Source: Janibacter sp. Soil728
Lineage (GTDB): Bacteria; Actinomycetota; Actinomycetes; Actinomycetales; Dermatophilaceae
DNA: 64,000 nt
Direction of reading: 5' to 3'
Assembly: GCF_001428305.1 (NCBI RefSeq)
Contig: NZ_LMRZ01000001.1
Coordinates: forward strand, 289-64,288
Shown here: in pieces, positions 1-7,977 of the stretch
Numbering within the stretch: the stretch's first letter is position 1
How the letters are laid out: every line of letters starts with the position of its first letter
Made by a program: the position numbers and the translations under genes
Notes under the pieces: model-generated
What the model was told of the DNA's origin: nothing
The model's database searches: none
The model's input: only the letters and a program-made list of their open reading frames with translations

Positions 1-469
1 CCGCGCGAGGGCAGGATCCGGTTGTCGTCGTCGAAGTTGCCCGTCGCGCCGGAGCCGACATAGCGGATCTGCGCGCGACGGAAGCGGTCGCCACCGGCCT
101 CGGCCTGGAAGCCCAGGGCGTCCCAGTCCTCGTAGCGGGTCTCACGGCTGGCGATGCACGAGTCGATGAGCTGGTCCAGGTCCGCGCCGGGCTGCAGGGT
201 CTCTTCGGTCTGCTGGGTCTGCTGGGGGGCTCGATCTTGGCCCGCAGCCGCTTGACGTGGTTGTCGTCGTCGAAGTTGCCCGTCGCGCCGGAGCCGACAT
301 AGCGGATCTGTGCGCGACGGAAGCGGTCGCCACCGGCCTCGGCCTGGAAGCCCAGGGCGTCCCAGTCCTCGTAGCGGGTCTCACGGCTGGCGATGCACGA
401 GTCGATGAGCTGGTCCAGGTCCGCGCCGGGCTGCAGGGTCTCTTCGGTCTGCTGGGTCTGCTGGGTCAT
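1..469 (-). pseudogene. Cupin-like protein, 5' end scrambled by an internal duplication (partial)
   Basis: An ATG at 469 opens a frame beginning MTQQTQQTEETLQPG and continuing to DWDALGFQAEAG and VGSGATGNFDDDN. At about 259 the frame enters a foreign stretch (HVKRLRAKIE) and then reads the upstream repeat copy in the wrong frame. The outer copy (20-226) carries the same coding sequence, now followed by RILPSR, which looks like the natural continuation, but it has no start codon. I recall similar N-termini in cupin proteins near aromatic-catabolism genes, so cupin is a tentative call. The gene lies 27 bp downstream of the aldehyde dehydrogenase and would be last in that operon. It is either a recently broken gene or an assembly artefact. 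The rest lies off the window. Confidence 0.45.
20..465. repeat. 207-bp direct repeat (20-226 and 259-465)
   Basis: Two copies of a 207-bp sequence sit 239 bp apart with only one difference seen (C at 73, T at 312). They are separated by 32 bp (227-258). The inner copy retains the start codon of the cupin-like gene; in the outer copy the ATG is replaced by GC-rich sequence. The near identity suggests a very recent duplication or an assembly error. Confidence 0.95.
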
Positions 470-496
470 CTGCTTGCTCCTTGTGTGTCGGGCTGG

Positions 497-2059
497 TCAG
501 GCGGGGGTGTGATCGGTCAGGTCCGCGCAGGCCGCGCGAGCCTCGTCGGCGGCCCACGGGAGGGGCTCGCCGCTCAGGTCGATGTAGACGGACTTCTGTC
601 GCATGTACGAGCGGATCCCCTCTCGCCCCTTCTCCACGCCGAGACCGCTGTCGCGGACGCCGGCGAAGGGGGTGGAGATGCTGAACTGCTTGTAGGTGTT
701 GACGTAGACCGTCCCCACGACGAGGGCCTTCGCGATGCGGTGGATCCGCCGGTAGTCCGCGGTCCAGATGCCGCTGGCCAGGCCGTAGGCGCTGTCGTTG
801 GCCTGGGCGATCAGGTCGTCCTCGTCGTCGAAGGGCAGGACCACGGCCACCGGGCCGAAGACCTCCTCGCGGCAGATCGTCGCGGAGTTGTCGACGCCAC
901 CGAGGATGGTCGGCAGGTAGTAGGCGCCCTCGGCGAGAGCGGGGTCCTGCGGGGCGTAGCCTCCGACGAGGACCTGGGCACCCTCGGCGACAGCAGCGTC
1001 GACCATCGCGGCCACCTGGTCACGGTGGCTGTGGGTGATCAGCGGGGCGACCTGGGTGCGGGGATCCGTGCCGGGGCCGACCCTCAGGTGCCGCGTCGCC
1101 TCGACGAGTCGGGCCACGACGTCGTCGAAGATCGACCGCTGGACGAAGATCCGAGATCCGGCGATGCAGCTCTGGCCGCTGGAGGAGAAGACTCCGTAGA
1201 GGATGCCGGCGACGGCCTGGGTGAGGTCGGCGTCGTCGAAGACGATGGTGGGTGACTTGCCGCCCAGCTCGAGGGTGGCCGGCATCAGCTTTTCAGCAGC
1301 CACGTGGGCCAGGTGGCGCCCGGTGGAGGTGCCACCGGTGAAGGTGAGCTTGCCGACGCCCGAGTGCGCGACGAGCGCCTCACCCACGGTGCGACCGGGG
1401 CCGGGGAGCACGGACAGCAGGCCGGCAGGTAGCCCCTCCTCCTCCGCGATGCGGGCGAGCAGCAAGGTCACCCAGGGCGCCCAGGCCGGCGGCTTGGCCA
1501 CGACGGCGTTGCCGGCGGCGAGCGCAGGGGCGATCTTCTGTGCATCGCTGGCAATCGGCGAGTTCCACGGGGTGATCGAGGCGACGACCCCCACGGGCTC
1601 CCAGGTGGCGATGGTCATCCACGGCCCCCGCGACGGCGTCACCTGGTCCTCGAGGGTCTCCAGGGCCGACGCGACGTAACGGAAGGTGCCAGCGGCACTG
1701 CGGGCCAGCGCTGTCGTCTCGCCGCGGGTCTTGCCCGTGTCGAGGGTCTGCAGCGCGGAGATGTCGTCGGCACGCCGCTCGATGGCGTCACCGATGCGGC
1801 GCAGGACGGCGGCCCGCTCGTGGGGGGCGGCGTCGCGCCAGCCACTCGTCACGGCGGCCTGCTCACCTGCGCGCACGGCCTCGTCGACGTCGTCGACGGT
1901 GGCTGCGTGCAGTCGGGCGAAGACCTGGCCCGTGGCGGGGTCGACGGTCTCGATGACGTCGCCGGTGCCGGTACGCCAGCTGCCGGCGACGAACACCTCG
2001 TCGCGCAGGAGGTGGCCCAGGGCCAGCCCTTCTGCAAGTGGAGCGATCTCAGTCGACAT
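497..2059 (-). CDS. NAD(P)-dependent aldehyde dehydrogenase
   Basis: This 520-aa protein has the full-length aldehyde dehydrogenase architecture and probably oxidises an aldehyde intermediate to the acid. Visible family motifs are the catalytic Glu in ATLELGGKSP (about residue 265), the nucleophilic Cys in SGQSCIAGSR (about 300), the cofactor-binding TFTGGTSTG stretch, and the C-terminal EEVFGPVAVV block. The ATG at 2059 directly precedes the conserved N-terminus. It follows the aspartate-dehydrogenase-like gene after a 95-bp gap that carries the shared operator core, so it may have its own promoter. With a RidA protein in the same cluster, a 2-aminomuconate-semialdehyde-type dehydrogenase is possible, but substrate cannot be read from sequence. 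Confidence 0.93.
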   Translation of the reverse strand: MSTEIAPLAEGLALGHLLRDEVFVAGSWRTGTGDVIETVDPATGQVFARLHAATVDDVDEAVRAGEQAAVTSGWRDAAPHERAAVLRRIGDAIERRADDISALQTLDTGKTRGETTALARSAAGTFRYVASALETLEDQVTPSRGPWMTIATWEPVGVVASITPWNSPIASDAQKIAPALAAGNAVVAKPPAWAPWVTLLLARIAEEEGLPAGLLSVLPGPGRTVGEALVAHSGVGKLTFTGGTSTGRHLAHVAAEKLMPATLELGGKSPTIVFDDADLTQAVAGILYGVFSSSGQSCIAGSRIFVQRSIFDDVVARLVEATRHLRVGPGTDPRTQVAPLITHSHRDQVAAMVDAAVAEGAQVLVGGYAPQDPALAEGAYYLPTILGGVDNSATICREEVFGPVAVVLPFDDEDDLIAQANDSAYGLASGIWTADYRRIHRIAKALVVGTVYVNTYKQFSISTPFAGVRDSGLGVEKGREGIRSYMRQKSVYIDLSGEPLPWAADEARAACADLTDHTPA

Positions 2060-2095
2060 TGAACCGAGGCCTACCTTCCGTCGTTGCTATAAGTC

Positions 2096-2110
2096 TGAGC
2101 GCAAAGATAT
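2096..2110 (-). promoter_or_regulatory. Operator core site C upstream of aldehyde dehydrogenase
   Basis: Read on the minus strand this is ATATCTTTGCGCTCA, matching the core of the 41-bp elements at 6418 and 12148. A TTGACA hexamer lies just upstream (minus strand, 2120-2115). Orientation relative to the downstream catabolic gene is the same at all three sites. Function as an operator is inference. Confidence 0.5.
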
Positions 2111-2154
2111 TTTCTGTCAAGACTTTTCTCCATCGGACATCTGGAGGAGTCGGG

Positions 2155-2943
2155 TCAGGCGATGAGCGGGACGCGCCCCGTGAGCGAGGCGATCGTCTGC
2201 AGGACCGACCACGGCGCGACCGCGCTCGTGCGGGGGTTCTGAGTGCTCGGGGTGTTGCGGATGACGAAGCTGTACTCGCCGATGGCACCGCTCGCGGTGA
2301 TCTCGTGCGTCGTGCGGGTGGCTGCGGGATCGCCGACGAGCTCGACACCGACGCCGTGCGTGGACCCCACCGCCGTCGCCAGGGCAGCGACCACGTTGAG
2401 CGAGTCCGGGAAGAGCCGGGCCGCATCGCCGGGCCCTCCGGCAAAGACCGTCACCGGCGCAGTGGCCCGCACGAGGTGCTCCACCTCGTCGGCAGACATC
2501 CAGTCGCGCACCAGGGCGCTCGCCTTCTTGGTCGTGCGGACACTGATCGTGTCGAGGCCACCGGACCGGGCTGCCGAGGCGAGCAGGTCCAGCCCCCCGA
2601 CGGCACCGTGCGTGGCGAAGAGTCGCCCGGGCCCGAGCACACCCAGTCGGGGACCGAGTCGGTCGTCGAGCAGGGCTCCCACCGATGTCACGACGAGGTC
2701 GGACCCTCGAGAGAGGACTGCGTCCACGATCTCGTGCACCACCTGCTGGCCGGCGCACTCGACGACCAGGTCAGCGGTCTCGAGAGCCTCCTCGAGGGAG
2801 ATCAGCGGGCCGGCCGGCGAGCTCGGGGCACGCCGGGCGACGATGCCCACGAGCTCGGCACCGACGACCCCTCCTCGAGCCAGCTCCTCTGCTACCCGCG
2901 CTCCGATGACCCCGTGGCCGATGACCGCGACGCGACGGGTCAC
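2155..2943 (-). CDS. Aspartate dehydrogenase-like protein (DUF108/NadX family)
   Basis: This 262-aa protein begins with a Rossmann dinucleotide-binding motif (GHGVIGARVAEEL). It ends with a block like the aspartate dehydrogenase catalytic domain (SLNVVAALATA and THEITASGAIGEYSF). NadX-type enzymes oxidise L-aspartate to iminoaspartate or catalyse related amino-acid oxidation. The start is GTG at 2943, overlapping the ATPase stop by 4 bp, so it is translationally coupled to the ABC transporter. Its place in a catabolic transport operon suggests it handles an amino or imino acid intermediate rather than NAD synthesis. No nadA or nadC is nearby. Confidence 0.8.
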   Translation of the reverse strand: MTRRVAVIGHGVIGARVAEELARGGVVGAELVGIVARRAPSSPAGPLISLEEALETADLVVECAGQQVVHEIVDAVLSRGSDLVVTSVGALLDDRLGPRLGVLGPGRLFATHGAVGGLDLLASAARSGGLDTISVRTTKKASALVRDWMSADEVEHLVRATAPVTVFAGGPGDAARLFPDSLNVVAALATAVGSTHGVGVELVGDPAATRTTHEITASGAIGEYSFVIRNTPSTQNPRTSAVAPWSVLQTIASLTGRVPLIA

Positions 2944-3749
2944 GGACGGTCCTCGCCTGTCTGCAGCTCCTTGTGGCGCAGCAGACTGGCGACATGGCCG
3001 CGGATCTCGACGAACCGCGGGTCGGCCTTGGTCGTCACCTGGTCGCGCGGGTGCGGCAGGTCGACGTCGATCGTCTCGGCGACGATGCTCGGCGGCGTCG
3101 ACAAGACGATGATGTGGTCCGCCAGGTAGACGCTCTCGTCGATGTCGTGGGTGACGACGAGGACCGTGATGCCGAGCTCACGCTGGATGCGCAGCAGCAG
3201 GTCCTCGAGGTCGGCCCGGGTCTGCGCGTCGACCGAGGCATAGGGCTCGTCCATCACGAGCAGCTTGGGCTGCGAGGCAAGGGCCCGCGCGATCGCGACC
3301 CGCTGCTGCATGCCACCCGACATCTGCCAGGGGTAGAGGTGGGTGCGGTCCTTGAGCCCGACGGCCTCGAGCGCCTCGGCCACGCGGCGTTCGCGCTCGG
3401 CCTTGGGCACCTTGGACAGCGGGAAGGCGACGTTCTTGTCGACCCGCATCCACGGGTAGAGGGAGCGCGAGTAGTCCTGGAAGACCATGGCCAGCCCCTC
3501 GGGGACGCCCGTGACGGTCTTGCCCTCGAAGCTCACGCTGCCGTCTGTCGGCTGGTCCAGACCACTGATGATGCGCAGCAGCGTCGACTTGCCGCACCCG
3601 GAGGGGCCGACCATGACGGAGATCTTGTGCGCGGGGATGTCCGCGGTGATGGAGCGGACCGCGAGGTTGGTCCCGTAGGTCTTGGACACCCCGTCGAGCT
3701 GCAGCTCGGGGATGGTCTGCGTGGTGGGGGCGGTGGTGGTGTCAGTCAT
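2940..3749 (-). CDS. ABC transporter ATP-binding protein (SsuB/TauB type)
   Basis: This 269-aa nucleotide-binding subunit energises import through the two permeases encoded just upstream. It shows Walker A GPSGCGKST near residue 50, the ABC signature SGGMQQRVAIARAL near 145, Walker B LLVMDEPY near 165 and the switch His in VVTHDIDE near 203. It resembles ATPases of the nitrate/sulfonate/taurine family. The start at 3749 overlaps the preceding permease by 8 bp and the stop overlaps the next gene by 4 bp, giving a tightly coupled operon. Confidence 0.95.
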   Translation of the reverse strand: MTDTTTAPTTQTIPELQLDGVSKTYGTNLAVRSITADIPAHKISVMVGPSGCGKSTLLRIISGLDQPTDGSVSFEGKTVTGVPEGLAMVFQDYSRSLYPWMRVDKNVAFPLSKVPKAERERRVAEALEAVGLKDRTHLYPWQMSGGMQQRVAIARALASQPKLLVMDEPYASVDAQTRADLEDLLLRIQRELGITVLVVTHDIDESVYLADHIIVLSTPPSIVAETIDVDLPHPRDQVTTKADPRFVEIRGHVASLLRHKELQTGEDRP

Positions 3750-4608
3750 TTTGAGCCGTCACTCCTCGGTGCCAGGACAGGACCCGGCGCTCGATCTGAA
3801 GGAAGATGAAGTTCATGACCACGCCCAGCACGGCGAGCACGATGAGCACGGCGAAGAAGCCGGGGTAGTCGAAGTCGCGCTGGGTGGAGACGAGCAGGTA
3901 GCCGAGTCCGTTGTCGGACTTCTGCAGCTCGGAGATGATCATGATGATGAGGGACATGGACATGGCGGTCCGGATGCCGGCGAAGATCTTGGGCGAGGCC
4001 CCCGGCAGGACGATGTGGGTCAGCACCAGTCGGGTCGGGATCCGGTAGACCGCGGCGGCCTGGGAGCGGACCTCCCCGACCGACATGACGCCGTCGATCG
4101 TGTTGAAGAGGATCGGCCAGACGACGCTGAAGGCGATGAGGAAGATCTTCGGCGAGTCCCCGATGCCGAAGAGCAGGAAGAAGACGCCGAGCAGCGCCGG
4201 GCTGGGCAGTGAGCGGCCCAGGTGGACGAGCGGCTGGAAGAGCGCGTGCATCTTGGGGAAGACGCCGAGCACGACACCGACCCCCACGCCGACGAGGATC
4301 GCCAGCCCGAGGCCGGCGAGCGCTCGGGCGACGCTCGGGACGAAGTGGGTGAAGGTCGCCTCGCCGAGGAAGAGCCGCCCGGGGTCGCTGGAGAGGAACA
4401 TCGCGCCGACCGCCCGCAGGGACTCCAGCGGGCTGGGGACGAAGTAGCCGCTCGTGGCCGAGCGGGACAGCGCCCACCACACCAGGAGGATGACGACCGG
4501 GACGAGGAGACGCAGCCCGATCCGGACCGGAAGGGTGAGCCCGTCCCGGCGAGTCCTGGCGGCGGTCGTGGGACGCGAGCGGGGGCGCAGCTGCTGGGTG
4601 ATGGTCAC
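3742..4608 (-). CDS. ABC transporter permease (SsuC-like)
   Basis: This 288-aa membrane protein has about six hydrophobic segments, the first near residues 29-47 (GLRLLVPVVILLVWWALS). It has a binding-protein-dependent transport inner-membrane signature around residues 195-215, ending in LPGASPKIFAGIRTAMSMS. It is one half of a heteromeric permease with the gene at 4605-5393. Its start overlaps the upstream permease stop by 4 bp. The N-terminus is basic and cytoplasmic (RPRSRPTTAARTRRD). The transported solute is unknown; this subfamily takes up nitrate, sulfonates, pyrimidine precursors or aromatic acids. Confidence 0.93.
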   Translation of the reverse strand: MTITQQLRPRSRPTTAARTRRDGLTLPVRIGLRLLVPVVILLVWWALSRSATSGYFVPSPLESLRAVGAMFLSSDPGRLFLGEATFTHFVPSVARALAGLGLAILVGVGVGVVLGVFPKMHALFQPLVHLGRSLPSPALLGVFFLLFGIGDSPKIFLIAFSVVWPILFNTIDGVMSVGEVRSQAAAVYRIPTRLVLTHIVLPGASPKIFAGIRTAMSMSLIIMIISELQKSDNGLGYLLVSTQRDFDYPGFFAVLIVLAVLGVVMNFIFLQIERRVLSWHRGVTAQND

Positions 4609-5393
4609 TGGGCCAACCCCTTCTTCCAGTCGAAGACCTTGGCGTCGATCAGGGACATCACCAGCGAGACGAGCACGCCGAGGACGCCGGCCACGAGGGT
4701 GGCCGCATAGACGAGATCGAGGTTGGTCGCATTGGCACTGCCCACGAGGATGTAGCCGCCGATCCCGCTGCCCCCGCCGACGAGCAGCTCGGCGGAGACG
4801 GCCACGATGAGGCCGATGGACGCAGCAACCCGCACGCCGGTGAAGGCGAAGGGCAGAGCGCTCGGCAGGACGACGCGGCGCACGACCTCCGCGCGGGAGA
4901 GCCCGAAGGACTCAGCCGTCTGGATGGCGGTGGTGTCCGCCCCCTTCACCGCGTACATGGTGTTCAGGAGGATCGGCCACACGCACGCCAGGGCCACGGT
5001 GATGGACAGCGGCAGCATGCCGTTGCCCATGAGGAGCACGAGGATCGGTCCGAGGGCGATCGACGGGAGGACGCGGAAGGCCTCGACCGGCAGGTTGAAG
5101 GTGATCATCGCCGCCTTGGAGGCGCCCATCGCGGCGCCGACGACGACGCCGACGACGGTCGCCAGCAGCAGCGCGAACATCCACTCGGCCATCGTGAAGC
5201 CAACTGCCTGCCAGAAGGTGCCATCGCTGAAGAGGTCACCGAGGCTGCCGAAGACCCTGCTGGGGACCGGCAGCCCCTCCTTGGTGACCACGGTGCGCAT
5301 GAGCAGCTCGGCGACAGCCACCACACCGATGACGCCGACGACCCCGAGTACTGCCTGACGGCGAGTGCTGAGTGGTTCGTGGATGAGTCTCAT
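4605..5393 (-). CDS. ABC transporter permease (SsuC-like)
   Basis: This 262-aa second permease subunit shares the fold and the transport signature of its neighbour (LPSALPFAFTGVRVAASIG, near residues 170-190). Hydrophobic segments begin at about residues 14-32 and recur to the C-terminus. The start is 25 bp downstream of the binding-protein stop, and a GGAGGG-like ribosome site (cggtcctcccttcga on the plus strand) precedes the ATG at 5393. Two different permease genes in one operon indicate a heterodimeric channel. Confidence 0.93.
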   Translation of the reverse strand: MRLIHEPLSTRRQAVLGVVGVIGVVAVAELLMRTVVTKEGLPVPSRVFGSLGDLFSDGTFWQAVGFTMAEWMFALLLATVVGVVVGAAMGASKAAMITFNLPVEAFRVLPSIALGPILVLLMGNGMLPLSITVALACVWPILLNTMYAVKGADTTAIQTAESFGLSRAEVVRRVVLPSALPFAFTGVRVAASIGLIVAVSAELLVGGGSGIGGYILVGSANATNLDLVYAATLVAGVLGVLVSLVMSLIDAKVFDWKKGLAQ

Positions 5394-5418
5394 CCGGTCC
5401 TCCCTTCGAGGATTCCCT

Positions 5419-6390
5419 CTACTTCTTGGGGGCCCAGAGCGTCTTGTTGACGTCCAGGTCAGCCTTGACGAGCTTCTGCTCCTTGAGGATGTCGACGGCC
5501 TTGGTGTACGACTCCGTGTTCATCTCGTCGTAGTACGTCGGCAGCGGCATGTCCTTGGCGACCGACTTGGGGAGCTTGGCGATGGTCGGGAGCCAGCTGC
5601 GCGCCTCGTCCTCGTTCTTGTTGAGGTCACCCCCCGCCTTGTACATCGCGCGGGCGAAGGCCGCCGCGGTGTCGGGGTTGGCGTCCAGGAACTTCTGGCT
5701 GGCCACGTAGGTCGAACCGGCCAGGCCCTTGTTGGGGCCGGCAGTGTTGTCGACGACCTCGCGCAGACCCGCGCTGCGGGCGCCCGACATGAAGGGCTCG
5801 GGCATGTAGCCGGCGTCGATGGACTTGGCCTTCACGCCGCTGATCATCTCGGGGAAGGGGACCTCGACCCACTTCGGCGTGACGTCGACGCCCTCGCTCT
5901 TGGCGAGGTTGTTGAAGGTGATGTCACCCATGTTCTTCGTCGTGTTGATGCCGATGGTCTTGCCGTCGAGGTCCTTGATGCCCTTGATCGAGGAGGCCTC
6001 GGGCACGAAGATCCCGATGCCGTTGTCGGCGAGCGCGCTCGTGAGCACGACCGAGCGGATCGGCAGGCCGGAGTCGACGGCCATGGCAGTGCCGAAGGGG
6101 GTGGAGTTGGTGAGGTCGAGCTCGCCCGAGACGACCTTCTGGACGCCGGCCGGTCCACCCTGCACGGGCTCGATGGTGACCTTGAGACCTTCCTTCTCGA
6201 AGAAGCCCTTCTCGTTCGCCCAGTAGAGGGCGGCGTAGTCGGTCAGCGGGAGTGACCCGACCTTGAGCTCCGTCTTCTCCAGCGTGCCGTCGGTCGCGGC
6301 CGCCGAACCATCGCTGTCGCCGCCACATCCGGCCAGTGCGAGGGCGATGCTCGCAGCTCCGGCCATGGCCAGCATGCGCGTTGCCTTCAT
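5419..6390 (-). CDS. ABC transporter substrate-binding lipoprotein (NMT1/SsuA-like), copy 1
   Basis: This 323-aa protein starts with a type II signal peptide ending in a lipobox (LALAGC, Cys22), so it should be anchored outside the membrane. The mature part matches the periplasmic-binding fold of the NMT1/SsuA/TauA family: KVGSLPLTDYAALYWANEKG, then QGGPAGVQKVVSGELD and FPEMISGVKAKSIDAGYMPE. It is the first gene of the transport operon, and a divergent 175-bp region with the shared 41-bp element separates it from the molybdenum hydroxylase. A close paralog lies at 11158-12123. Confidence 0.94.
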   Translation of the reverse strand: MKATRMLAMAGAASIALALAGCGGDSDGSAAATDGTLEKTELKVGSLPLTDYAALYWANEKGFFEKEGLKVTIEPVQGGPAGVQKVVSGELDLTNSTPFGTAMAVDSGLPIRSVVLTSALADNGIGIFVPEASSIKGIKDLDGKTIGINTTKNMGDITFNNLAKSEGVDVTPKWVEVPFPEMISGVKAKSIDAGYMPEPFMSGARSAGLREVVDNTAGPNKGLAGSTYVASQKFLDANPDTAAAFARAMYKAGGDLNKNEDEARSWLPTIAKLPKSVAKDMPLPTYYDEMNTESYTKAVDILKEQKLVKADLDVNKTLWAPKK

Positions 6391-6417
6391 GAGGTTCCTC
6401 CGAGTCCGAGCCAGTGC

Positions 6418-6458
6418 ACATCTTTGTGCTCAACTATTTGGCTGTAAGTTATTTTGCG
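6418..6458. promoter_or_regulatory. Shared 41-bp regulatory element, site A
   Basis: This AT-rich 41-bp element starts ACATCTTTGTGCTCAAC and ends TAAGTTATTTTGCG. It matches site B at 12148-12188 at about 33 of 41 positions without gaps. Both lie between a divergent binding-protein gene and a plus-strand catabolic gene. It is a likely operator for a regulator encoded elsewhere. Confidence 0.65.
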
Positions 6459-6507
6459 ACACATCATCCACTCCGTCAAGTAGTTCTGGCACATTCGTCC
6501 CAGACCG

Positions 6508-6536
6508 TTTACCTGTAAGCAGTTGAGCGATAAGGT
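6508..6536 (+). promoter_or_regulatory. Candidate promoter for the molybdenum hydroxylase operon
   Basis: TTTACC (6508-6513) and TAAGGT (6531-6536) are separated by 17 bp and sit 30 bp before the first start codon. A ribosome site (gaggag) lies just before the ATG at 6566. An overlapping inverted pair TTACCT/AGGTAA is also present. Assigned by eye only. Confidence 0.4.
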
Positions 6537-6565
6537 AACTATGACGCGAGCAGCGAGGAGCAGCA

Positions 6566-7429
6566 ATGAAGCCCGCCCCCTTCGACTACGTCATGGCCAC
6601 ATCGGTCGCAGACGTCGTCAACCACCTGGCCGAGGACGAGCGCGAGGTGAAGGTCCTTGCCGGCGGCCAGTCCTTGGTGCCGGTGCTCAACATGCGCCTG
6701 GCCCGACCCCAGGTCCTGGTCGACATCACCAGGGTTCCCGACCTCCAGACCATCGAGCTGACGCCGGACGGCGAGCTCCGCATCGGTGCAGCCGTGCGGC
6801 AGACCGACGCACTGGAGCATCCGCTGGTCCGTCGGGACTGGCCGGCAGTGGTCAGCGCGATCCGACACATCGGTCACCCGCAGATCCGCAACAGCGGGAC
6901 CGTCTGCGGCAGCCTCGCGCACGCCGACTCCTCCGCCGAGCTGCCCGCAGTTGCGGTCCTGCTCGATGCACGGATCCAGGTCGTCAGCCCTCGGGGCAGC
7001 AGGGAGGTCCGCGCCGCAGACTTCTTCCTCGGGACCTTCACGACCGACCTGGCGCCGGACGAGCTGGTGACAGCCGTGCACTTCCCGCCGTCACCGGCGG
7101 GCACCCGGCACGATGTCAGCGAGTTCACGCAGCGGCGTGGCGACTTCGCGACCGTCGGGGTGGCCACTCGGGTCGCACGCCGCGCAGACCTGCTGAGCGA
7201 GTGCCGTGCCGTCTTCTTCGGCGTGGGGGGCACCCCAGTGCGCGTCCCGACCGTCGAGGACGTCCTCGTGGGGTCTGACCCCACCACGGCGGACTGGGCC
7301 GCGGTCGCCACGCTCCTCGCCGAGGCCCTCTCCCCACCCACCGATGTCCACGCCAGTGCCGAGCTGCGGCTCGAGCTGGCGGCCACCCTGCTGCAACGAT
7401 CCATCCTGAGCGCCTGGGAGCTGTGCTGA
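6566..7429 (+). CDS. Molybdenum hydroxylase FAD-binding (medium) subunit
   Basis: This 287-aa protein is the FAD subunit of a xanthine-dehydrogenase/CO-dehydrogenase family enzyme and relays electrons from the FeS subunit. It has the FAD-binding motif AGGQSLVPVLNMRL near residue 33. The second FAD motif appears as IRNSGTVCGSLAHADSSAELP near residue 110, a variant of the usual TIGG form. A CoxM/CutM-like C-terminal domain follows. It starts at ATG 6566 behind gaggagcagca. Its stop overlaps the next start (TGATG). Order medium-small-large is typical of CO-dehydrogenase-like and nicotinate-type hydroxylases. Confidence 0.93.
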   Translation: MKPAPFDYVMATSVADVVNHLAEDEREVKVLAGGQSLVPVLNMRLARPQVLVDITRVPDLQTIELTPDGELRIGAAVRQTDALEHPLVRRDWPAVVSAIRHIGHPQIRNSGTVCGSLAHADSSAELPAVAVLLDARIQVVSPRGSREVRAADFFLGTFTTDLAPDELVTAVHFPPSPAGTRHDVSEFTQRRGDFATVGVATRVARRADLLSECRAVFFGVGGTPVRVPTVEDVLVGSDPTTADWAAVATLLAEALSPPTDVHASAELRLELAATLLQRSILSAWELC

Positions 7430-7977
7430 TGACCATCAAGAAGGCCGCTGCGCCCCGCAGCCCTGTCACCCCCCGGCTCGTGGAGCCCACCGCGTGGCGG
7501 CACGTCGACCTCGAGGTCAACGGCTCCACCGTCTCGACCGAGGTCGAGTCCCGCCTGCTGCTCAGCGACTTCCTGCGCGAGCGTCTGGCGCTGACCGGCA
7601 CGCATGTCGGGTGCGAGCAGGGCGCCTGCGGTGCCTGCACCGTCCTGCTCGACGGCCGTGCCGTCCGTTCCTGCCTGACTCTCGCGGCCGCGTGCACGGG
7701 GCGGGAGGTCAGGACGATCGAGGGCTTGGCCGAGGACTCTCTCCACCCCGTCCAGCAGGCCTTCCACGACCACCACGGCCTCCAGTGCGGCTTCTGCACC
7801 CCCGGCTTCGTCATGTCCATCACCGAGCTGCACGAGCGCGAGGAACCGGTCTCCGAGGATGAGCTCATGGACCAGCTGTGCGGCAACATCTGCCGCTGCA
7901 CGGGTTATCGAGGGATCGAGCGCGCCGCCCGGCAGTCCGTCCGCGTCGCGACCGAGGGAGGTGCCGACGATGAGTGA
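7429..7977 (+). CDS. Molybdenum hydroxylase [2Fe-2S] (small) subunit
   Basis: This 182-aa protein carries two [2Fe-2S] clusters. The plant-ferredoxin-type motif CEQGACGAC is near residue 60 with its fourth Cys in VRSCLT, and the second, all-helical domain has CGFCTPGF and CGNICRCTGYRGI. About 20 extra residues precede the usual N-terminus. ATG at 7429 is preferred because it overlaps the upstream stop by one base (TGATG); an in-frame GTG exists at 7423. The stop overlaps the large subunit start by 8 bp. Confidence 0.94.
   Translation: MTIKKAAAPRSPVTPRLVEPTAWRHVDLEVNGSTVSTEVESRLLLSDFLRERLALTGTHVGCEQGACGACTVLLDGRAVRSCLTLAAACTGREVRTIEGLAEDSLHPVQQAFHDHHGLQCGFCTPGFVMSITELHEREEPVSEDELMDQLCGNICRCTGYRGIERAARQSVRVATEGGADDE

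Noticed and set aside
257-1255. A 332-codon plus-strand frame
   Set aside because: It lies opposite the aldehyde dehydrogenase and duplication and has no recognisable motif or ribosome site.
2155-2943. NadX acting in NAD synthesis
   Set aside because: No quinolinate synthesis genes are nearby and it is coupled to a transporter in a catabolic operon.
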